A DNA stretch of 64,000 nt from Plumapathes pennacea (taxonomy: Eukaryota; Cnidaria; Anthozoa; Antipatharia; Myriopathidae): contig OZ038465.1 in assembly GCA_964036295.1 (NCBI GenBank), forward strand, positions 2,303,115 through 2,367,114. The letters are read 5' to 3'. Each line of letters starts with the position of its first letter. The stretch's first letter is position 1. Both the position numbers and the translations under genes were made by a program. This document shows, one piece after another, positions 56,369 to 64,000 of the stretch. Under the pieces are notes generated by a model. The model worked only from the letters and a program-made list of their open reading frames with translations. It did no database searches and had not been told where the DNA came from.

Positions 56369-59300
56369 ATGCCATCTCGTAACACCGCTTGGTCTTACGC
56401 CGTCTTCCTTCTCCACATTTTGAGTTTGTTGGAGTGTTCAGTGGACTGCAAGACTCTTCATATCTATCCATTTACACGTCGAGGTGTTGCGGTTCGTGTG
56501 GCAGCCCATGGCCAGACAAATTTCACTTTTGACTTGGCACAGAGTGATGAGCAAGTAACTCAAGTGGTGTCTATTGAACCTCAAAGTGGTGATGTATTCT
56601 TGATAAGCAAACCCACATGCATCGCTCTCCAGAGCAATCCGTTGATTGCGGTCATAAGATCCACCGCTGTTTCTAGACCATCAGAGAGAATTGCGAGACA
56701 ATTGAAGGTTCATTTCGATTATTGCCAGCGACGCCGAAAGCGCGGACTCTTTACGATAATTCCCCGGGATGCCGCTGTTGGGACTCGAGTTTTTCAGCTG
56801 AGAGATGTTATCGCTGTGCCACAAGGCTCTTTAGATGCCGCAGATTTTCGGCTGGTAAATGTTGGCGCAAGGAAGCGTTTTGCGATTGACCGTTCAAGTG
56901 GTTACCTCATTTTGCGCAAGTCTCTGTTGGGATCGAAGGAACATGTTCTGAAAGTCGACTTGGCATATCCGGCGCCTGGGGCCTATCAACAAACTGTCTT
57001 GGCGCGGTTGCGAGTATTTGTGGACCATCGACCTAACTTTGTTGAGAGCAGACGTCGTTTTCGGCGAAAAGCAGCCAGCTTCAGGCCCCCAGTTTTTTCG
57101 GACAGAAGGATGACAGCTAGCGTGCTTGAAGACGCTATCGTTGGCACCACGGTGTTGACAATTTCTGCAAGTGACCCAAACAGTGGCAGAGCTGGAAGCC
57201 TAAAGTATAGCATGTCGCCATCTCAAAACCTGGACAGCAAAAATTACTTCGAAATCAACGCTCTTACAGGAGTCATTAAAACTCTGATGTCTTTAGATCG
57301 CGAAAAAATGGCAACACACCATTTTCGAGTCAGAGCAGAATTTAAAGACTATTCTAATTTGTATGCTCAGTCTGAGTTGTTGATTAATGTTGGTGATGTG
57401 AATGACAACTCTCCAAAATTTGAGCAGCAGTCATACAGCAAGACAGTTCCTGAGGAACTTAGAATTGGTGATCCAGTGCTACAAGTAAGAGCAGTCGATA
57501 AGGATATTGGCATTAATGCAGAGATCCATTACAGTTTTGAACCCCAAAATGTTGCCTTTCGTATTGATGAGACAAGTGGCCTTGTGACCGTTGAAAAAGA
57601 TCTGGACAGAGAGACGGTACCTGAGTACAGACTGAAAGTCAAGGCCGAAGATCGTGGGAACCAACGTAGGAGTGCCACAGTTGATCTTAGGATTGTTCTT
57701 AGTGATGTAAATGATAATCCTCCTGAGTTTAAGGAGCAAAATTATCAGATTACGATACCAGAAGACAAAAGACCTGGTCAGCCTGTATTGACAGTCAGTG
57801 CTACAGATAAAGATCAAGGAAGTAATAGTGACATTTTGTATGATATTGTTGGTGGCAACGACCAGGGCTTGTTCTCTATCAACCGTATCAGTGGAGAGAT
57901 AAAAGTGGCCCAAAACTTGGACTATGAGCACATGCCCCACTACAGTTTGTTGATCAATGCACAAGATAAAGGAAAACCACCTCAATTCAACCAAGCGACA
58001 GTTGAGATTTATCTCACTGATGTTAACGACAATGCCCCACGGTTCATTAGTTCACACTTTCGGACTTCAGTGCAGGAGAGTGTCACTGTGGACACTGTAA
58101 TTTTTAGGGTCATGGCTGGGGATAATGATGGAAATGGTGGAGATGTCAACAGCCAAATTGTCTACAGTATCACAACTTCTGGTGTGCCATTCTCTATTGA
58201 TTCCCAAACGGGTGACATCAAAACAACTCAGAAACTGGACAGAGAGAAAATCTCTTCATTCACCTTTCGTTTGAAGGCAAGGGACAAGGGAACGCCAGCT
58301 AAGGAAGGGTTTAGCCAGATGACAGTCACTTTGATTGATATTAATGACAATCCACCAACCTTTAAAAAATCTGTGTACTATTTGTCAGTTGCTGAAGACT
58401 CTAGCTGGGGCACCACAGTCGTAAAAGTGTCTGCTGAGGATCCAGATGATGGTCCTGACTATGTCTTATATACCATAGAAGGAGATAAGAAACATTGTTT
58501 TCGCATTAATAGCCTGGGTACAGTTACACTAGCCTGCAGACTCAATTACAATCTTGTTAAGCACTATTCCTTTCTAATCAAGGCAAGCGATGGTGTATTG
58601 GACAGTACGGTGGTTGTGTATGTGAATGTCACAGACTCTAACACATACTCACCTGTCTTTAAGATGAGGTCATACAGAGCATTTGTAAAGGAAGATGTTA
58701 AACCTAGATCATTAGTTGTGGAAGTGATTGCAACTGACCAAGACCATGGAACTAATGCAAAGATTTCATATTCATTTGAAAAGGATGTAGCTGACTTCAC
58801 CATCGATTCAGATTCGGGTCAGATAAAAACCAGAGCTTCCCTTGACCGAGAGACTCAGCCAACTTACTCCATTGAAGTTTCGGCAGCTGACCATGGTTCA
58901 CCTGTCAGAAAAGCTAAAGCATTTGTTTACATCACTGTGCAAGATGTAAATGACAATGCTCCATTATTCACAAAGAGAGAGTACACAGCAACTTTAAAAG
59001 AGAACATACCACCTCCCTCAACAGTCATAACTGTTTCAGCCACAGATAAGGACAAGGGGAACAACAAAGCAGTGGAGTATTCACTTTCAAGTAAAGGTGA
59101 GACCTTGCCTACACTTTATGGACCTGAATGTGGGGTTCCTAAGAATCATATTATTTTGTTACTACACAATACAGTGTAACTAATAGGAAATACAGCAATT
59201 GGCCCAAAGAGGACTGTCCATCATGGTCTGTCTCAAAACATGAGATCAGTAGTATAGTAAAATTAGTTCACATGGCAAGAATGTCTCACTATCCTCCACA

Positions 59301-62300
59301 CATTCTATGGAAGCCTATATACTGCTGTATACTGTACAGTTATGTAGTTCCCCTGCAAATAGAACTTTTCATTTCATACCTTGAAGTGTTATTGCAGTTA
59401 CAGGACTTATGATATAAGGCAATGGTCCACTGTACATGTAGTCACAGTTGTGTCCTTTTCATTTCCAGGAAATGTTGATGATGCATTTGAAATTGATAGC
59501 ATCTCTGGAGCAATAAGAACCAGACAAAAACTGGACAGAGAGAAAGTTGCAGAGTACCAACTGACAGTTATAGCAAAAGACAAAGGCACTCCGACACAGC
59601 AATCCTCAACCAAGGTGAAAGTTACAGTCCAAGATGTGTTTGACAGCTCACCAGTGTTTGAAGAGAAAGTTTATATTGCCTTTGTAAAAGAGGATGTGAA
59701 GCTGCACACTCAGATATTGAAAGTCAGTGCAACATCACCTGACCTCAGTCCTCCCACCTTAGTTTATGACTTGGAATTTGATGGTTTACCAGTTTTCTCC
59801 ATTGACCCCAGAAATGGAAAAATTCAAACAAACAGGCCCTTGGACTATGAAATCCAGTCTGAGTACATCTTCAAAGTGCGAGCAACATCTTCACCATACT
59901 TTGGTGAGGCCACTGTGAATGTTACTTTGGTTGACATAAACGACAATTCACCAGTTCTGGAAGATTTCTCCATGCTGATAAATGTTCAAGAGAAAGAGAA
60001 AGACGTCCATTCTGGGAGACGTTACCTAATCCCTGCATATGATCCTGACGTTGCTGATAAACTGACATTCAAGCTGTTGTTTGGGAATGACAGGAACTGG
60101 GTTAATTTAAATTCCACCAGTGGGGAGCTGTACATAAGCCCTACCCTAATAAATACCATGAAACCCCTGACCATTGGTGTGCAAGTGTCAGATGGCACAA
60201 ATTACGACAGTGCAAATGGTTCCATTGTGTTCACGTCCATCACAGAGGAGATGTTGAACAACAGTGTTGTTGTTAGCATGGCTGACATATCTGTTGAGGA
60301 GTTCTTGAACTCTGGGTTCAATAGACTTGTAAAGAGCATTGCCAACGTTGTTCAGTGTGACTCCAGCCAGGTGCTGGTATTTCACATGAAGACTGATGCA
60401 CCACAAGAAGAAGGGTTTGGCAGTAGTACCCTTAAAATCTGGATGGTGATTCGTTTAAAGAACTCAAAAGGTTTGTTCTATGGGTACTTTGATGCGCACT
60501 ATGTGCGTGATGCAATCTATGTGCATTTGAACCACATCTCTCAAGAAACTGGCTTAAAATTGCTGCCTCTGAAAGATGATGTCTGTGTCAAGGAAGTGTG
60601 CAGCTATGGAAATTCCAGGAAAGACTGTGTGTCATACAGAAAGTTTGAAGGAAAGACATATGTTTACAACTCAAGGAAGGTGGTCATTCAGACTGTTGCT
60701 GTAAAGTGGCTCACCAGTTTTCAATGCAGCTGCCCTGTGGATTACCGCAGTGATTCCAGTGAAACATGCAATATCCCAATAAACCTTTGTTACTCGAGTC
60801 CTTGTGGTAATAATGGCAAGTGCATTAGTACAGAGAAGAGTTATGCTTGTCTCTGCAACCGTGGACAAACAGGGGTCAACTGTGAGATAGAGTTAGCAAA
60901 GGATAAGTGTCCCCTGGCACAAAGCAAACCCAGCCACATGGCCGTCAATCCTTGCAGGAATGGTGGCACCTGTGTTGATTCTAAAGGAGGAGGATTTACC
61001 TGCACATGCAAGGAAGACCAACTAACATATACTAAGTTCTGTGAACTGACGACAAGGAGCTTCAATGGAAGCTCTTTTGTAGCATTTTCAGGTATAGTAC
61101 TTGTAGATTATTAAATTGCTCTCCCTTGAATACAACTGTAATTATATACAGTTATGTAATAGTATGTAGCAAAAAATGATATGGCTGCAGGTAGTAGCTA
61201 TAAATTACACTTACCTGACAATACATACAGTACATACTGCAAAAAGAATAATGTAATATGATATGATATTATAATAATAAATACAAAAATATTCCTGAGA
61301 CCAATAAATATTAATAGAACTTTGAGAAAGAAAATCAAGAAATAGTTTGCATCTAGGTTTACTGTGATCAAAAGAACTTGCAACATAAATTAATTAAAAT
61401 ATTGTGAGTTCACAAACTTATAAGTTTTATGAAAATTTTACATTTCTGAATACCAGCTTACCTTAGATAATTGAGATAGCACATACCAGCACATCATAAT
61501 GTAATGAACTTTCTTATTCTTATCAGGGTTATGCAGTGAATACTTCATAATAATACCATGTATCATGCTTTTTCTTGTAGCACTCAAGCAAAGGTGGCGG
61601 CTTCACATCAGGCTAGAGTTTACTACTGTACAACAAAGTGGTCTGCTGTTGTTTAATGGGCGCTATGATCCCAAGCAAGATTTCATTTCCCTGGAGATTG
61701 TTGATGGTCAGGTGCAGTTTACTTTCTCTGCTGGCAATGAAAATAAGGAACATCCTCGGTTGGTGAAAACTAATGTTGAAGGTGGAGTTAGTGATGGAAA
61801 ATGGCACACAGTTTCTGTAGCATTTTTAAATGAGGTAGGTGGAATTTACTTTTATCTCAACAGTAACCAAAGCTTATGTTAACTACAGGGTCAAATAGAA
61901 CTTAGGTCTTTCATTTACATGATTTACATTATACATACAGTTACATGTACTGTGCAATTATGTTAGTTCGCATTGTAGGATGGTACCAGTACATGTATGG
62001 TGGGAGAGATGGGGACTACTTGCTTTATACATACAAATATGCCACATACATTCTCAAATAAGCAGATATTAGATCTACAATATATTACAATAAAATTGTG
62101 AGTGCTCTTTCCTTCCCTCCAAAGGCTGGCATACTGATTGTTGACGACTGTGAAGTTGCTCTTGCTGTTCAATTTAGTACCAGGGAAGGATCTTTTGGCT
62201 GTGCTGCTGCAACTAAACTTCCCACTGGAAGAAGCGGGCTGCAGAGGTAAAATATTCCAATTACTAGTACTACCCAAGATAATATTGAAGATGATGTTCC

Positions 62301-63583
62301 ACCTTCTTTTTAGTTTGATAGTTAAAGTCCTAAATCATGGTCCAATCTTGTTATCTTTCTGCCAGCCTCTCAGGCAACTACACGATATATTTTTTTGTGG
62401 TAAAAATCTTTTTGACGAAATTAATATACGACTGAGTTAATTTTTGCAAAAATCATAATCCAAGACAGATAATTGAAGCTGACCTTAACATTTCGAGCTC
62501 CAGAACATTTTGTTTTCACAACCGACCAGCTAGCGGCAGAAAACGTACTTCCACACAACACAGTTCCGATATCATAACGAGGACACGTACGGCGAAAGGT
62601 GCCGATGATTTTGTTTAGACGTCTTCGTTCGTCCAATTTGATGCATATTTCAGCCGACGGGATTGGATATTAACCTAAGGTGGTGTATAGGTTTTAGAAA
62701 AGTTATCCTTCACAAAGACGGATTTCCCATAAAAAAAGAACTGTTCGGTTCCTGTTGCATTGTGGGTAACCAAGATCAGCAAGCCCACGATCCCACGTGT
62801 CCCTTGTAGCGCCATGTTTTCTTAGAAAATTTCCGAGGCGAAGATATATCCATAAGTCCATTTCTTAAAGCCTGTTTTGCATTTAATGCTAAAGATAATG
62901 ACGTCCGCTCCAATCTAACACGCCAACACGTCTATCAAGTTTGGGGCACCCGAAGAATCATGGGCTTTTTATTTTTTATCGTACGCTTTGAGTGCTGATT
63001 GGCTGAGGTACCCGATGACATAAAAATAACTTAAATTTTCAAAATTTTCCAGTTTTTTTATTTCGGTCATGCAGGAAAGTTTGAGCTCTAGAGTTTTACG
63101 GTGCAGGTCACGTGACCAGTCGTTGCATTAAAAGAGGGTATTTATTCTCTACAGCAGTATTTAAAGCTTTTTAATGTATAATTCCCAGCACTTGCAGGGG
63201 AAAAGAATGCAAGAGAATAATCGAACATAGTTTTTCAGGTTGGACTGAAAACTGCTCGGTCGTGACTCAAAATCTGGTTTTCTGTCTCTCCCATAGATCT
63301 CTTGACCTTAACGGGCCCTTGATGTTCGGCAGCCTGCCACCGTTCTCGTTTGCCTTCCCTGTCAGTCGCCCAGGCTTTGTTGGTTGCATTCGGAACGTCT
63401 TTATTGACCACAGGTTCTACGACCTGGCCTCTCCTATCAGGGACGTCGGGACGGTGGCTGGGTGTCCAGAGATGAGCAACGCCTGTAAGGTTGGACCTTG
63501 CGAACGGGGCAACTGCTCTAACATTTTTAACACTTTCAAGTGCGATTGTCCCCAGGGGTACGGAGGAAGGAAGTGCGAAATCG
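56369..63583 (+). CDS. celsr: CELSR/Flamingo seven-pass cadherin, N-terminal part (continues beyond window)
   Basis: Adhesion GPCR of planar cell polarity at cell contacts. Exons in the window: 56369-59096, 59469-61091, 61581-61834, 62125-62246 and 63297-63583, with phases 1, 1, 0, 2, 1. They encode about 1671 residues. Order: signal peptide (1-27), N-terminal region with RRRKR (121-125), nine cadherin repeats (about 239-1170) with LDRE and DVNDN motifs, a CELSR-type linker, EGF-like modules (about 1281-1343, 1349-1381, 1390-1434), a laminin G domain (about 1436-1625, ending PGFVGCIRNVFID) and another EGF (KVGPCERGNCSN...GRKCEI). This cadherin-EGF-LamG-EGF series is specific to CELSR; Fat proteins have far more cadherin repeats. 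Two inter-repeat linkers lack DxNDN. The remaining EGF/LamG, hormone-receptor, GAIN/GPS and seven-helix parts must lie beyond 64000. The third intron-flanked LamG exon boundary (FLNE/AGILIVDDC) is the least certain join. Confidence 0.9.
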
Positions 63584-64000
63584 GTAAGTAAGGGTCGCAT
63601 TTTGCTTTGCGCGCTTAAATATGTTTTTTCTTGGAATTAACTTTCCATGAACAAAATTGAGCAGAACCCAAGCTTAAAATGTTTAACTTGCGTAGGATTT
63701 TGTCGGCGCTGTAGTGCCTAAGACCCATGACATTCAGGAATTTAAAAAACATAGAGCGCAAAAAATTATGGTTGAGAGATCAAACAGAGTCGACGAAAGT
63801 TTGTTTGGTGGTCACCACCATTAAGTCCAGTTGCGTTGTTTTACATTCACACTGATGGAGTTATCGCGGTTCTCCTCCCAACGCGAGACTTATGTTACAA
63901 TGTAGTCGATTCAGCGGAGAGCGAGTAGAACTGTTCAATTGTCCATTTTCCCTCTTGATTAGTCATGCAGCACACTCTTCAATTAACTGGCAAGACGGTG

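Noticed and set aside
62421-62636. Minus-strand frame with CGSTF-like residues suggesting a protease
   Set aside because: No catalytic triad or flanking exons; lies in a celsr intron.

Overview
The window is eukaryotic and most likely from a stony coral or another anthozoan cnidarian. It has long introns with GT-AG boundaries, animal-only gene families (CELSR/Flamingo cadherin, SLC16 transporter, PDGF/VEGF-like cystine-knot factor) and dense small inverted-repeat transposons. The species assignment is inference; no marker fixes it. Gene models were built by hand from open exons with matching splice phases.

Left third (1-22 kb): a small HMGA-like AT-hook protein (3.2-3.9 kb, +), a complete five-exon methionine-R-sulfoxide reductase B (6.1-8.8 kb, -), a repeat-rich gap with a LINE remnant, a complete four-exon monocarboxylate-transporter-like SLC16 gene (12.2-17.2 kb, +), and a complete five-exon IMMP2L (19.5-21.8 kb, -). 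IMMP2L is head-to-head, across 235 bp, with a complete eleven-exon NUBP1 (22.0-27.0 kb, +), which carries an antisense 5'-truncated LINE in intron 1.

Middle (27-40 kb): a small zinc-binding protein whose first exon looks broken, a possible unknown minus-strand exon, a decayed intron-bearing Merlin/ISXO2 transposase, a long-TIR element that has captured a protein-kinase N-lobe, and two tRNA-derived SINEs.

Right (40-53 kb): a tandem family of secreted PDGF/VEGF-like cystine-knot genes, with one intact gene (50.1-52.4 kb), one pseudogene (40.8-43.3 kb) and one orphan signal-peptide exon (45.6 kb). Transposons cut through the cluster, including an IS3EU-like element with eight GCGATCGC palindromes and a perfect 6-bp target duplication. 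A Mutator-like 873-bp element with a 9-bp duplication follows at 53.9-54.8 kb.

End (56.4-64 kb): the first five recognised coding exons of a CELSR/Flamingo planar-polarity cadherin. The gene runs off the right edge.

The least conventional signals are the cystine-knot family, which keeps the knot cysteines but lacks the two interchain ones, the kinase-capturing element, and a recurrent design in which small TIR elements have arms built from iterated short palindromic words.
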